From Pseudorhizobium xiangyangii (GTDB taxonomy: Bacteria > Pseudomonadota > Alphaproteobacteria > Rhizobiales > Rhizobiaceae): DNA of 64,000 nt. The DNA is taken from contig NZ_JAJAWH010000012.1 in NCBI RefSeq assembly GCF_020531965.1, positions 1 to 64,000 of the forward strand, written 5' to 3'. The notes under the pieces are model-generated. The model was not told the origin of the DNA. It did no database searches and worked only from the letters and a program-made list of their open reading frames with translations. Every line of letters begins with the position of its first letter. The stretch's first letter is position 1. Of this stretch, positions 1-7,776 are shown in pieces. A program made the translations under genes and the position numbers.

Positions 1-28
1 TCACCCCAACCGAATGTGGAGGGCGGCA

Positions 29-1051
29 ATGGCTGAACTTTTCGGGAAAGTGCTGGTGTATTCGCTGAACTGCGATCACCCGGAACATGACAGGGAAGCC
101 TACGCGAAGAAGCGTTTCTCTTCGCCAGAAGGGGATGAGTGGGCCATGCGGGAGCCAACCACCGTTGCCGAGTGCAGACGCTTCGCAAGGCTGGATGGGT
201 GGCAAATCAAAAATGGTCGGGCGATCTGTTCAATGTGCCGAACCCCACCGCCCCAGACGAATGTGCAGGCGGCTGACATTGACCAGCGAGCGTTGGCGGT
301 CGCCGACGACATTGTTCGCCAGATGATGGACAAAGGCGCGCTGCTAGCCGTCCGCGACAATGACGACGAGATGGTTCCCATGGCGCTCGATCGACAGTTC
401 CAGCTAAAGGCCGGCTGGCAAGTTGCCATTGCTGCCGCAATCGAAGCGCCACCCACTCCAGATTTGCATGTGGAGCCGGTAGCGTACCTTCGTCACGGCG
501 AGGAGGCTCCAGTTCGGCAGGTGCCATGGGGCGCAATGTGGATCAGTGACAAGGACGATCCGCGAGCTTTCCCGGTCTTCGCCACACCTCCCGTGCAGCA
601 TGCGGCGGGGGAGCAGATTGACTATCCAAAGATCCTATACGTCTGCGAGATATGCGCCGAGAACAACGCGGAGGCATGCGGCAACGATCGGGGCCGTATC
701 AACGTCACCCCCGATGGGCGTTGGCTCTGCGACGATTGCCGGGACGGCGAGGGTGTAGACGTTGGCGAATGCCGGGATGCTCCGAAGCTCTACACCGCTC
801 CCGCCACCAATGTGCCGTGCCGGGACTGCGACGGATATACCTGTGATGATGGTTGCGCATACCCTGACCCATCACCCTCACCGACAACGGCCTCCACGAA
901 CGCTTGGCACACTGCCTGTGTCAACATCCTCTGGACGAGCGGCGAGACCTACAAGCTATTCTACAAGATCAAGGAGCTGGCTGAGGCAATCGAGCGTGGT
1001 GAAGTTTACCCCGCGACCGAAACGAAATCGGAGCGCACAGATCATGGCTGA
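29..1051 (+). CDS. Cys-rich phage-type protein of unknown function
   Basis: This 340-residue protein is not assigned to a named family. The middle contains segments such as EPVAYLRHGEE, PVFATPP and KLYTAP, the style of low-conservation phage early proteins of the Ea22 type. Two groups of paired cysteines (CEIC and CDDC around residues 210-240, then CRDC, CDDGC around 265-275) could bind zinc; this is inference. The start at 29 is preferred over an ATG at 14 because GGAGG lies 7 to 8 bases upstream of it. The gene overlaps the following DUF5131 gene by 8 bases, so the two are probably co-transcribed. Confidence 0.6.
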   Translation: MAELFGKVLVYSLNCDHPEHDREAYAKKRFSSPEGDEWAMREPTTVAECRRFARLDGWQIKNGRAICSMCRTPPPQTNVQAADIDQRALAVADDIVRQMMDKGALLAVRDNDDEMVPMALDRQFQLKAGWQVAIAAAIEAPPTPDLHVEPVAYLRHGEEAPVRQVPWGAMWISDKDDPRAFPVFATPPVQHAAGEQIDYPKILYVCEICAENNAEACGNDRGRINVTPDGRWLCDDCRDGEGVDVGECRDAPKLYTAPATNVPCRDCDGYTCDDGCAYPDPSPSPTTASTNAWHTACVNILWTSGETYKLFYKIKELAEAIERGEVYPATETKSERTDHG

Positions 1052-1793
1052 GAACAGCAAGATTGAGTGGACCGACCACACCTTTAACCCTTGGATCGGC
1101 TGCACAAAAGTCTCACCGGCGTGCGACGGCTGCTATGCTGAGAACCTGATGGCCAACAGATACCGTCGCGTCCAGTGGGGACCCGGCGAGGATCGTCAGC
1201 GCACCGGGAAAGCGAACTGGCGCAAGCCAATTACATGGAACAGGGAAGCAGCAGCCTCCGGTCGCCGTCCTTTCGTATTCTGCGCATCACTTGCCGACGT
1301 CTTCGACAATGAGGTCGATGACCGCTGGCGCGACGATCTTATGGACCTGATCGAGGCGACACCGAACCTTATCTGGCTCCTGCTGACTAAGCGTATCGGG
1401 AACGTCATGAAGATGACCGATCCCTCCCGCGGCCATCGGATGCTCCCACGCAACGCCGCGATCGGCGCCACGATCGCCAACCAGCAGGAATACGACCGCG
1501 ACCGCATGAAGCTCTGGGAGGTCAAGCAGTCGCTCGAGCCCCTTTTCACGTTCGGTAGTTTTGAGCCCCTGTTAGGCCGCACTATTCTCGACAATTACGC
1601 ACCGGACTGGATCATCACCGGCGGAGAAACCGACCAGGGACCGCACAAGGCACGCCCGACCGATCCCGATGACTTCCGGTACCTGCGCGACCAGAGCCGA
1701 TCGCTCGGCCGAGCATTCTTCATGAAGCAGATGACGCGGAAACAACCGATCCCCGCGGATCTCCAAATTCGCCAGTGGCCGGAGGTAGCATGA
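1044..1793 (+). CDS. DUF5131 / phage Gp37-Gp68 family protein
   Basis: The 249-residue protein starts with the family hallmark FNPWIGCTKVSPACDGCYAE, giving Cys20, Cys27 and Cys30 in a CX6CX2C arrangement that resembles a radical-SAM type iron-sulfur cluster motif. The block WIITGGETDQGP near residue 190 and a C-terminal FFMKQM segment also match the family. Members are common in phages and genomic islands; the reaction is not established, so no enzymatic function is claimed. It overlaps the genes on both sides (8 bases upstream, 4 bases downstream), which suggests one translationally coupled operon ending at the integrase. Confidence 0.88.
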   Translation: MAENSKIEWTDHTFNPWIGCTKVSPACDGCYAENLMANRYRRVQWGPGEDRQRTGKANWRKPITWNREAAASGRRPFVFCASLADVFDNEVDDRWRDDLMDLIEATPNLIWLLLTKRIGNVMKMTDPSRGHRMLPRNAAIGATIANQQEYDRDRMKLWEVKQSLEPLFTFGSFEPLLGRTILDNYAPDWIITGGETDQGPHKARPTDPDDFRYLRDQSRSLGRAFFMKQMTRKQPIPADLQIRQWPEVA

Positions 1794-2305
1794 ACCTGGT
1801 CGAGGCCAAGGCCCTGTACCCGCAGGCGAAGGAGATCGCCGGCCTGATCAGCGACTGGACAGAGTCCTACAACGTCGATGAAAAGCGCCCGGAGATATGT
1901 ATTCGCGACACCCTGACCGGCGAAATCGTGCCAATCGCAACGATCATGCCAGAGTGCAGCTACGACGATCGCCGCCTTATGGCGGCGGCGCCACGGCTTC
2001 TGACCGCAACCCTCCTGCTCCTTGAGGCGGCATTCGCCGAGATTCGCAAACTGAAGCCAGATGAGGACAAGAAGGATTTCGCCGCCGAGGTGGCGATGAA
2101 GTGCAGAGGCGACCGACGGTTTTCAGACTACCTGATGGAGCACCACGGCCTGCAGGACCCATCCAACAGCGAGCGCATCAAAACGCGAGTTCGCTCGATC
2201 CTTGCCGTGCAGTCACTGGGCGAACTTAACGAAGACCCCGCCGCAGCCGACCGTTGGCTGAAACTTCGCGGCGATTTCAAAGCATGGCTGAGGAGGAACC
2301 GATGA
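1790..2305 (+). CDS. Hypothetical protein of the integrated element
   Basis: This is a 171-residue, charged, probably cytoplasmic protein without signal peptide or membrane segment. A central alanine/leucine-rich helix (about residues 64-80) is followed by a lysine/aspartate-rich stretch. I recognise no family. The ATG at 1790 is chosen because it overlaps the DUF5131 stop as ATGA and has GGAGGTAG-like sequence just upstream; an in-frame start 15 bases earlier would lengthen the overlap without adding conserved sequence. The end overlaps the following HTH gene by 4 bases. Confidence 0.6.
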   Translation: MNLVEAKALYPQAKEIAGLISDWTESYNVDEKRPEICIRDTLTGEIVPIATIMPECSYDDRRLMAAAPRLLTATLLLLEAAFAEIRKLKPDEDKKDFAAEVAMKCRGDRRFSDYLMEHHGLQDPSNSERIKTRVRSILAVQSLGELNEDPAAADRWLKLRGDFKAWLRRNR

Positions 2306-2628
2306 GCGAACACGATCTCCTCACCCCTGCAGAGGCCGCCGGTCAGCTTCGAATTTCGGAACGACAGCTCAGGGACTTGACCGATGATGGCCTTCTGCGC
2401 TGGATTAACGTGGGCCGAGGCAAGAAGAGAGCGGCCCGACGGTATGCCCAGCAGGACATCGACGAGTTCAAAGAGAAACAGGCTAAGACAATATGTCGGT
2501 CTACAAACGTAGCGGTAAAGAAACCTACTCGTACGATTTCGTCGTCGGGCACCGTCGATTTTCTGGCGATACTGGCGCAACGAAAAAGCGAGACGCAAAA
2601 AGCTTCGAAGACAACCAGCGGCAGATAG
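2302..2628 (+). CDS. Small helix-turn-helix DNA-binding protein (excisionase/MerR-like fold)
   Basis: The 108-residue product begins with a helix-turn-helix of the HTH_17/excisionase kind: residues 5-60 contain LLTPAEAAGQLRISERQL and a wing-like GRGKKRAARRYAQQDIDEF. Such proteins next to integrases usually act as recombination directionality factors or as repressors, which is inference here. The ATG has AGGAGG 5 to 6 bases upstream and overlaps the previous stop by 4 bases. The last 45 or so residues (Ser/Thr/Lys-rich) are encoded in DNA that also encodes the first 45 residues of the integrase in another frame. That tail may be dispensable read-through sequence. Confidence 0.72.
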   Translation: MSEHDLLTPAEAAGQLRISERQLRDLTDDGLLRWINVGRGKKRAARRYAQQDIDEFKEKQAKTICRSTNVAVKKPTRTISSSGTVDFLAILAQRKSETQKASKTTSGR

Positions 2629-3644
2629 CCAAAGCAACAGTTGCCGCCGAATCTGCACTTCAGGCAGACACGATGACATTCGAAATCGCCGCCCTGCGCT
2701 GGTATCACGAGGTCGGCCAGCATCATAAGAACTTTGAGACCACGCTGAAGGTTTTGGAATGGCTGCGGCAGAATGTTGGCGCCGGAACGGATCTTCGCGA
2801 TATCGACGACGCCACAGTTGCGCGCCTAGTCGCAAGGCGGCGCGGTGAACGCGTGCGCCGGAAGCATAAGGACGGAAAGTTCCACGAAGGAAACCTTGTG
2901 AGTTCCGCGACCGTCAACCGGTCCTGCACCCAGCCACTTCGAGAGATCATCCTGAGAGCCAAGAACGTCTGGAAGGTTTCTGTCGGTGACATCACATTCG
3001 GAAAGCACCTGCTGAAGGAGCAAAAAGAGCGCGTCCGCGAGGCCTCAGTCGAGGAGGAAAGCGCAATTATGAATGCGCTTGGTCGTGGCTACGAGGACGC
3101 CGTTCGCTTTGCTTTTCTCAACGGCTGCAGGCGCATGGAAATCCTTGGCCTCGAATGGCAGCACGTAGATTTCTTCTCGCGCCGCTTCACTGTTACGGGA
3201 AAAGGTGGCCACTCGCGGACGATCCCCATGTCACAAGAGACCTTCGATTTACTGTGGGCACAGAAGGACAACCATCCCGTCAGGGTCTTCACCTTCGAAG
3301 CAGCCAGGGCCAACAAAAAGCTGAAGCTGTCCCGTGGGAAGCGCTACCCCCTGACGGAGAGCGGATTGAAGAGTGCGATGCGGAGAGCGGTTCCGGCTGC
3401 CGGCGTTTCGAATTTTCGCTTCCATGATACGCGCCACACCGCAGCGACCCGTGTCCTGCGGAAGTCTAACCTGCGCGTTGCGCAGCGGCTTCTCGGCCAT
3501 GCTGATATCGCTACGACGACCAAGTATGCCCACGCGCAGGATGACGACCTGAGAGCGGCGCTAGAGGCGACATCAAGTCCCACCAGAAATCCCACCAACG
3601 GGACCGACGAGGAAGCCAAGACTATGGAAGGAAAGAGAAATTAG
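2493..3644 (+). CDS. int: Tyrosine recombinase / site-specific integrase
   Basis: The 383-residue phage-type integrase inserts and excises the element. The N-terminus (SVYKRSGKETYSYDFVV) resembles an arm-site DNA-binding domain, a SAM-like core-binding domain spans about residues 60-170, and the catalytic domain carries the expected residues: Arg213 (NGCRRMEILGLEW), Lys237, His311 and Arg314 (FHDTRHTAATR), His336 (LLGHADIATTT) and the nucleophile Tyr345. All are present, so the enzyme looks functional. The start at 2493 keeps the N-terminal domain intact and overlaps the HTH gene by 136 bases. The gene faces the tRNA-Pro junction and ends 17 bases from it, the usual position of an integrase beside its attachment site. 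Confidence 0.95.
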   Translation: MSVYKRSGKETYSYDFVVGHRRFSGDTGATKKRDAKSFEDNQRQIAKATVAAESALQADTMTFEIAALRWYHEVGQHHKNFETTLKVLEWLRQNVGAGTDLRDIDDATVARLVARRRGERVRRKHKDGKFHEGNLVSSATVNRSCTQPLREIILRAKNVWKVSVGDITFGKHLLKEQKERVREASVEEESAIMNALGRGYEDAVRFAFLNGCRRMEILGLEWQHVDFFSRRFTVTGKGGHSRTIPMSQETFDLLWAQKDNHPVRVFTFEAARANKKLKLSRGKRYPLTESGLKSAMRRAVPAAGVSNFRFHDTRHTAATRVLRKSNLRVAQRLLGHADIATTTKYAHAQDDDLRAALEATSSPTRNPTNGTDEEAKTMEGKRN

Positions 3645-3645
3645 G

Positions 3646-3672
3646 CTTGAGGGGATCGTTCCCCCAGTCAAG
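3646..3672. other. Attachment junction: stem-loop at the int / tRNA-Pro boundary
   Basis: An imperfect inverted repeat sits exactly at the junction. Bases 3646-3650 (CTTGA) pair with 3668-3672 (TCAAG), and 3651-3655 (GGGGA) pair with 3660-3664 (TCCCC) around a TCGT loop, with CAG bulged. The right arm is the 3' part of the truncated tRNA anticodon stem and loop. The lack of a T-run argues against a simple terminator. It is a candidate crossover region; the second att site is outside the window, so the core length is unknown. Confidence 0.5.
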
Positions 3673-3699
3673 TGCGCTACCGGGCTGCGCTACGCCCCG
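3661..3699 (-). tRNA. tRNA-Pro(GGG), 5' half only (interrupted in the anticodon loop)
   Basis: Read on the minus strand, this is tRNA-Pro positions 1 to about 38: acceptor strand CGGGGCG, D-arm GCGC...GCGC with AGC..GGTA loop, anticodon stem CTTGA, loop CTGGGGG with anticodon GGG. The expected continuation (TCAAGAGG and the T-arm) is missing; instead the sequence runs into the end of the integrase gene. The gene has therefore been split by integration, or a complete copy is restored at the left end of the element, where a duplicate 5' half would have to be supplied. The 3' half is not present anywhere near this junction. Confidence 0.8.
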
Positions 3700-3720
3700 A
3701 CCTGCTCAATGAGCATGATT

Positions 3721-3749
3721 TCCCTAGTCTTTCGGCCGTTCAGGTGCAA
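3721..3749 (-). promoter_or_regulatory. Possible promoter of the tRNA-Pro gene
   Basis: On the minus strand TTGCAC (3744-3749) is followed, after 17 bases, by TAGGGA (3721-3726), about 20 bases before the tRNA 5' end at 3699. The spacing suits a housekeeping sigma promoter, but the -10 box is poor, so this is only a suggestion. Confidence 0.3.
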
Positions 3750-4009
3750 GGGAAAAAACGGCATGGTTCGCAAAAAGGATCCTCAGCGGGCGGAAAGAGG
3801 CAGCGTTGGTGGGAAAGGTCATGCGAAATCCCTGCGGCATGCTGCACTGCCCTTCCAGATATCGACGCGGTTTGCACACCGCGCCGAGGCCACGCAAAAA
3901 AACATAGTCAATGTCAGGTTTACCACGGCGTGTAACAGGCCACGTTGAACGGGGTGACTTTGCTAGTAAGCGGCATCGATCGTATGAAACGATCATGGAG
4001 GCGAGCTCG
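3750..4009. other. Gene-free stretch between the tRNA fragment and the next ORF
   Basis: I see no convincing gene, terminator or repeat here. Short open frames on both strands lack ribosome binding sites and family resemblance. A small inverted repeat CGATCGTATGAAACGATC lies at about 3977-3994, just upstream of the next ORF, and could be an operator or chance. Confidence 0.4.
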
Positions 4010-4495
4010 ATGAATGAGCCATTAGAAGATTGGATCGCTTTGGCGTCTGTGGCTCGAAGCTATCGGCGCAAGTTTGATCTGGCCCGCTATATCGATTCTC
4101 GCTCGGAGAACCCGGCTCTGACGGCGGCTGCCGCACGGGTTCTGGACAGCCTGGCGGAGGTCATCGATTCTCCCATCGCGGATGCTGCCGTCCTGAAGCG
4201 CGCAAATGGCGCATTTTTCATCCTTCGGAGGGTGCTGAACGCCGCATCCAAGACAAGGACGCCGGTTGCATACCCGTCTGCTATCGACCCACCACAGGCG
4301 CGCATGTTACGCAACGCGAAGGCCGTCCAGGCCAGCTTCCCTCGCAAGGACGAGCAATTCCCGCACCCCCGCGCCGCCGCGCTTCTGTCACCCATTGCCG
4401 TGCGGCCGTGCATGCAGGCAGAGAACGATTCTCCGTTTCGCGAACTGGACCTCCAACGACATCCACTGATCCGCCTTCGATCCCACCCGTCTTAG
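4010..4495 (+). CDS. Hypothetical protein beside the integration site
   Basis: A 161-residue open frame starts at an ATG with GGAGG 8 bases upstream. The first 85 residues look like a normal soluble helical protein (LARYIDSRSENPALTAAAAR, VLDSLAEVID). The rest is rich in Pro, Arg and His and looks less protein-like, so a frameshift or wrong downstream reading is possible. No family is recognised. It stands alone between the tRNA junction and the small minus strand gene that follows. Confidence 0.42.
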   Translation: MNEPLEDWIALASVARSYRRKFDLARYIDSRSENPALTAAAARVLDSLAEVIDSPIADAAVLKRANGAFFILRRVLNAASKTRTPVAYPSAIDPPQARMLRNAKAVQASFPRKDEQFPHPRAAALLSPIAVRPCMQAENDSPFRELDLQRHPLIRLRSHPS

Positions 4496-4677
4496 TGGCA
4501 CATCGATTCTATACGCAGTTTTACTTGGGGAACGTGACAGGCGGGCAGGACTGAGCGGCAGCTGCCAAGCGAACAAACGAAATGCCGTCATCCTGCGTTG
4601 TTCAGGTGCCGGGTTCGCAAACGGGGATCGGGCGGCGTCCGTGCGCCTGCCCGCCGGAAAGCAAGATTAAGTGAAGT

Positions 4678-4872
4678 TCAGGCAAAGCCGGGCGGCTGGT
4701 GATCCATCGTGCGGGCCAGCGAATAGTCTCGGGCGTAGGACTCGCGGAAATTCCTGTCGCGCTCGTTGGCCAGTTCCTTCGCGGCAAGAACCGGGTACAG
4801 GCCATCTGGATAGGTGCCGGTCGCAAGCTGGTTGTCGCTAGTGAAATAGGAACCGAAAATCTTCAAGATCAT
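4678..4872 (-). CDS. Small hypothetical protein
   Basis: This 64-residue product starts MILKIFGSYFTSDNQ and ends with a charged, Tyr/Arg-rich part (NERDRNFRESYARDYSLART). The start at 4872 is chosen because GGAGG precedes it by about 8 bases; an in-frame ATG 15 bases upstream would place the GGAGG inside the gene. I recognise no domain and no signal peptide. It is isolated, with 180 bases of apparently empty DNA on its downstream side. Confidence 0.5.
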   Translation of the reverse strand: MILKIFGSYFTSDNQLATGTYPDGLYPVLAAKELANERDRNFRESYARDYSLARTMDHQPPGFA

Positions 4873-5020
4873 AACCCGAGCCTCCATTTGCGCACCGCAT
4901 GAACGATGCGTCTGCCCCACAGGTTCCCAGTCTACAAAGACTTTGTTTACGAAGTTTTACATTAAATTCTAATCGAATTGTAAATCCGTTGACACGCGCC
5001 TGCAATTGGCGTGTGGGCAC

Positions 5021-5047
5021 AAAAAAGGCCGGGCGAACCCGGCCTTT
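5021..5047 (-). terminator. Rho-independent terminator of the BA14K gene
   Basis: AAAGGCCGGG and CCCGGCCTTT form a 10-bp stem with a 4-base loop. On the minus strand a run of six T follows directly. It lies 16 bases after the stop of the BA14K gene. Confidence 0.85.
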
Positions 5048-5062
5048 GGATGGATCTCCCTA

Positions 5063-5536
5063 TCAAAAGGGAGAATAGCACTGGCGACGTGGCCCGTTGT
5101 AGGGCTGGAACGTGTTGTCGAATGCCCGATAGGAACGGTACTGCGAGTAGCACCAGTTCACGTGATCGTTGCCGCCGCCGCCGCGATAGTAGCGAGGCTG
5201 CTGTGAGGCGATCGCGCCGCCGATGATGGCACCTGCGGCCAGACCGCCGATGATCGCGCCCGCGTTGTTGTTGCGGTGGCGGTAGTGGCGGCGATGGCTA
5301 TAGCGCCGGTCATCACGCCAATGACGGCCTCGATCCCCGCGCCAGTCACGGTCGCGACCACCGCGCCAATGGCGGTTGTCATGACGGCTCCAGCGTGGAT
5401 GACCGTCCCGCACCTGCTGCACGTCAGGCATCTGGGTCTGAACCTTGGGAGCCACGACCGAGGGGAATGCCTGCGCAGGCGCAACGCCCGAAATGGCTGT
5501 GACCAGTGATATAAGAATAATTGCGAGTCTATTCAT
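5063..5536 (-). CDS. BA14K family secreted protein
   Basis: The 157-residue protein has a signal peptide (about residues 1-23, cleavage after PAQA), an Arg/His/Asp-rich middle (residues 45-90), a glycine/alanine hydrophobic segment ([20 protein letters not shown]) and the C-terminal BA14K motif [19 protein letters not shown]. The family, named after an immunoreactive Brucella protein with lectin-like activity, is abundant in Rhizobiales and is exported or membrane attached. Its role in this organism is unknown. GAGGA lies just upstream of the ATG. It is a single-gene unit closed by its own terminator. Confidence 0.88.
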   Translation of the reverse strand: MNRLAIILISLVTAISGVAPAQAFPSVVAPKVQTQMPDVQQVRDGHPRWSRHDNRHWRGGRDRDWRGDRGRHWRDDRRYSHRRHYRHRNNNAGAIIGGLAAGAIIGGAIASQQPRYYRGGGGNDHVNWCYSQYRSYRAFDNTFQPYNGPRRQCYSPF

Positions 5537-5636
5537 GCTTCCTCACCTGTTCTCGCGTCCCTTGCTGCGCTCATAGTCGAGCCTCCCGCCTGAACGAGAG
5601 GTGAACATGGAGCTGACGTTATTGTGAGGTGATCGG

Positions 5637-6173
5637 TTAGCGGACCTGATCCAGCAGGCGCTTGCATTCCAGAAGATCGAACAACGCTTCCTGCAGCAAG
5701 GCGCGATCCTCCTTGCCGACGCTGCCCTTGCCCACGGAAACTTCCGATCCATCGTCATCGCCACTGGAGCCGAAGCCGAAGAAACGGCCGCTCGGCTTGG
5801 TCTTCGGCCGCCCGACGATCTGATCGTCCTCGGCATGAGCGACCTTGGGTTCCGCCTGCTTCTCGCTGCTGGCCGCCATGATCGCGTCCATCGTGGCGAG
5901 ATCACCGGACGCGATAGCGGCGACAAACTTGTTGCCGTTCGTCTTCAGAAGCTTCTGTACGCCCTTGATGGTATAACCGTGATCGTAAAGGAGGTGCCTT
6001 ATGCCCTTCAGCAGGTCGACGTCATCGGGGCGATAGTAGCGGCGTCCGCCCCCTCGCTTCATCGGCTTTATCTGCGGGAAGCGTGTCTCCCAGAACCGCA
6101 GCACATGCTGCGGCAGGTCCAGGTCTTCGGCGACCTCGCTGATGGTGCGGAAAGCGTCGGGGCTTTTGTCCAC
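5637..6173 (-). CDS. MerR family transcriptional regulator
   Basis: The 178-residue protein has an N-terminal MerR winged helix (about residues 8-75; [20 protein letters not shown], then [15 protein letters not shown] and [11 protein letters not shown]) and a variable C-terminal half without a recognisable effector-binding domain. A GTG start at 6173 is preferred because GGAG lies 6 bases upstream; a TTG four codons earlier would bury this site. It lies downstream of ihfA on the same strand, separated by 137 bases. This pairing with ihfA is familiar in rhizobia. The regulated genes are unknown. Confidence 0.85.
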   Translation of the reverse strand: MDKSPDAFRTISEVAEDLDLPQHVLRFWETRFPQIKPMKRGGGRRYYRPDDVDLLKGIRHLLYDHGYTIKGVQKLLKTNGNKFVAAIASGDLATMDAIMAASSEKQAEPKVAHAEDDQIVGRPKTKPSGRFFGFGSSGDDDGSEVSVGKGSVGKEDRALLQEALFDLLECKRLLDQVR

Positions 6174-6310
6174 GTCAGTCTCCAAGATGCAAGGACGGCG
6201 CTCGCGAGCGAGCTGCCGCTTGCCACAGGGAACATCACGAATCGTGAATATTTCAGCGCTTTAAAGGTGGAAATTCAAGTATGCACGCAGGAATTACACA
6301 GGCAAATGCA

Positions 6311-6649
6311 TCAGGCTGCCGGCGCGGCGGGCTTCTGCTTCAGCTTTCGCGTGTTGTGAGCACGAAGAATACGCTGCTTGAGCACGTTCGAGGCCTTGAA
6401 GGTCATGACACGACGCGGGGAGATCGGCACCTCCTCGCCCGTCTTCGGATTTCGTCCGATACGCTCGTTCTTGGCGCGAACCTGGAATGTGGCGAAGGAA
6501 GAAAGCTTCACCATTTCCCCGCGAACGATGGCGTTGCAGATCTCGTCGATGATCGTTTCCACCAGCTCGGCAGACTCGGTTCGTGAAAGCCCGACCTTGC
6601 GAAATACCGATTCCGCCAGATCTGCCCGTGTCACTGTCTTTCCGGCCAT
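6311..6649 (-). CDS. ihfA: Integration host factor subunit alpha
   Basis: The 112-residue nucleoid protein pairs with IHF beta to bend DNA. Its HU/IHF fold is complete: [16 protein letters not shown] at the start, the body [17 protein letters not shown], and the DNA-inserting arm [20 protein letters not shown] around residues 60-82. A short Lys/Pro/Ala tail ends the protein. The ATG at 6649 matches the normal family start; the frame is open further upstream but with unrelated sequence. It sits between fabH and the MerR gene, all on the minus strand. Confidence 0.95.
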   Translation of the reverse strand: MAGKTVTRADLAESVFRKVGLSRTESAELVETIIDEICNAIVRGEMVKLSSFATFQVRAKNERIGRNPKTGEEVPISPRRVMTFKASNVLKQRILRAHNTRKLKQKPAAPAA

Positions 6650-6786
6650 GATCCCCGCCCAGTTAACTGATGTTCTGAAAGCTGGGGCAAGATTATTTTG
6701 GTTGAGCGTCAGGGTCAAGCTCTACTGTAAAATCAGCAGCTTCCGAGCCTGTCCTGAAACAATCCGGCGCTATCTGCGGTATCAGA

Positions 6787-7758
6787 CTACCAGCGAACCA
6801 GAAGAGCACCCCAGGTGAAACCGCCGCCCATGGCTTCCAGCATCACAAGGTCCCCCTTCTTGATGCGGCCGTCGTCCAGCGCCACGGACAGGGCCAGCGG
6901 AATGGAAGCTGCCGACGTGTTGCCATGGAGATCGACGGTGACCACCACCTTCTCGGTCGGGATTCCCAGCTTTTTGGCGGAACCGTCGATGATGCGACGG
7001 TTGGCCTGGTGGGGCACCAGCCAGTCGAGATCGTCGGCCGTCGTGCCGGTGGCATCGAACGCTGCCTCGATCACGTCGGTGATCATGCCCACCGCATGCT
7101 TGAAGACCTCGCGGCCTTCCATGCGAAGATGGCCGACCGTACCGGTGGTCGAGGGTCCGCCGTCCACATAGAGCTTTTCCTTGTGGGAGCCGTCGGAACG
7201 CAGATGCGCCGTCAGCACGCCGCGATCGGAAACAGTCCCCTCGCCCTCAGCCGCCTCCAGTATGAGTGCGCCTGCGCCATCGCCGAACAGCACGCAGGTG
7301 GTGCGGTCCTTCCAGTCGAGGATGCGGGAGAAGGTCTCTGCGCCGATGACCAGAACGCGCTTGGCCATGCCGCCGCGAATATACATGTCCGCCGTTGCCA
7401 TAGCGAAGACGAAGCCGGAACAGACCGCCTGCATGTCGAAGGCGAAGCCATGCTTCATGCCAAGCCGGTTCTGGATGTTGACCGCAGTGGCGGGAAAGGT
7501 GTTGTCCGGTGTCGAGGTGGCGACCAGCACCATGTCGATGTCGTCCGGCGTCAGGCCTGCCTTCGCGAGAGCAGCGCGTGCAGCCTCTTCACCAAGCGAC
7601 GCCGTCGTCTCGCCCTCGCCGGCAATGTAGCGCTGTCGAATGCCGGTCCGCTGGACGATCCACTCGTCCGACGTCTCGACAATGCCTTCCAACTCGCGGT
7701 TGGCTACCGCGCGCTTGGGGAGCGCTGCCCCGTAACCGCGAACCACTGAACGGATCAT
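6787..7758 (-). CDS. fabH: Beta-ketoacyl-ACP synthase III
   Basis: FabH starts fatty acid synthesis by condensing acetyl-CoA with malonyl-ACP. The 323-residue thiolase-fold protein has the catalytic triad Cys113 (MQAVCSGF), His250 (VPHQANRR) and Asn280 ([10 protein letters not shown]), and the C-terminal [10 protein letters not shown] block. The ATG at 7758 gives the usual family length; a GTG three codons upstream is less likely. It follows plsX by 18 bases on the same strand, so the two are surely co-transcribed for lipid synthesis. Confidence 0.97.
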   Translation of the reverse strand: MIRSVVRGYGAALPKRAVANRELEGIVETSDEWIVQRTGIRQRYIAGEGETTASLGEEAARAALAKAGLTPDDIDMVLVATSTPDNTFPATAVNIQNRLGMKHGFAFDMQAVCSGFVFAMATADMYIRGGMAKRVLVIGAETFSRILDWKDRTTCVLFGDGAGALILEAAEGEGTVSDRGVLTAHLRSDGSHKEKLYVDGGPSTTGTVGHLRMEGREVFKHAVGMITDVIEAAFDATGTTADDLDWLVPHQANRRIIDGSAKKLGIPTEKVVVTVDLHGNTSAASIPLALSVALDDGRIKKGDLVMLEAMGGGFTWGALLVRW

Positions 7759-7776
7759 GCTAATCACATCCTGTCG

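Larger units (their letters stand above)
1..3665 (+). mobile_element. Right end of an integrated genetic element (prophage- or ICE-like)
   Basis: Five tightly packed + strand genes run up to a tyrosine recombinase, which ends 17 bases before a tRNA-Pro gene broken in its anticodon loop. The cargo consists of a Cys-rich phage-type protein, a DUF5131 protein, an unknown protein and a small HTH protein, all resembling phage or island genes rather than core rhizobial genes. The genes right of about 4.6 kb are ordinary chromosomal genes, so the boundary is placed at 3661-3665. The left boundary is outside the window, so the size and type (prophage, ICE or island) cannot be told. No structural phage genes or conjugation genes are visible in this part. 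Confidence 0.72.

Noticed and set aside
1-3644. Anti-phage defence system in the island
   Set aside because: No known defence family (restriction, toxin-antitoxin, CBASS, retron) is recognised among the five genes; the DUF5131 protein alone is not enough.
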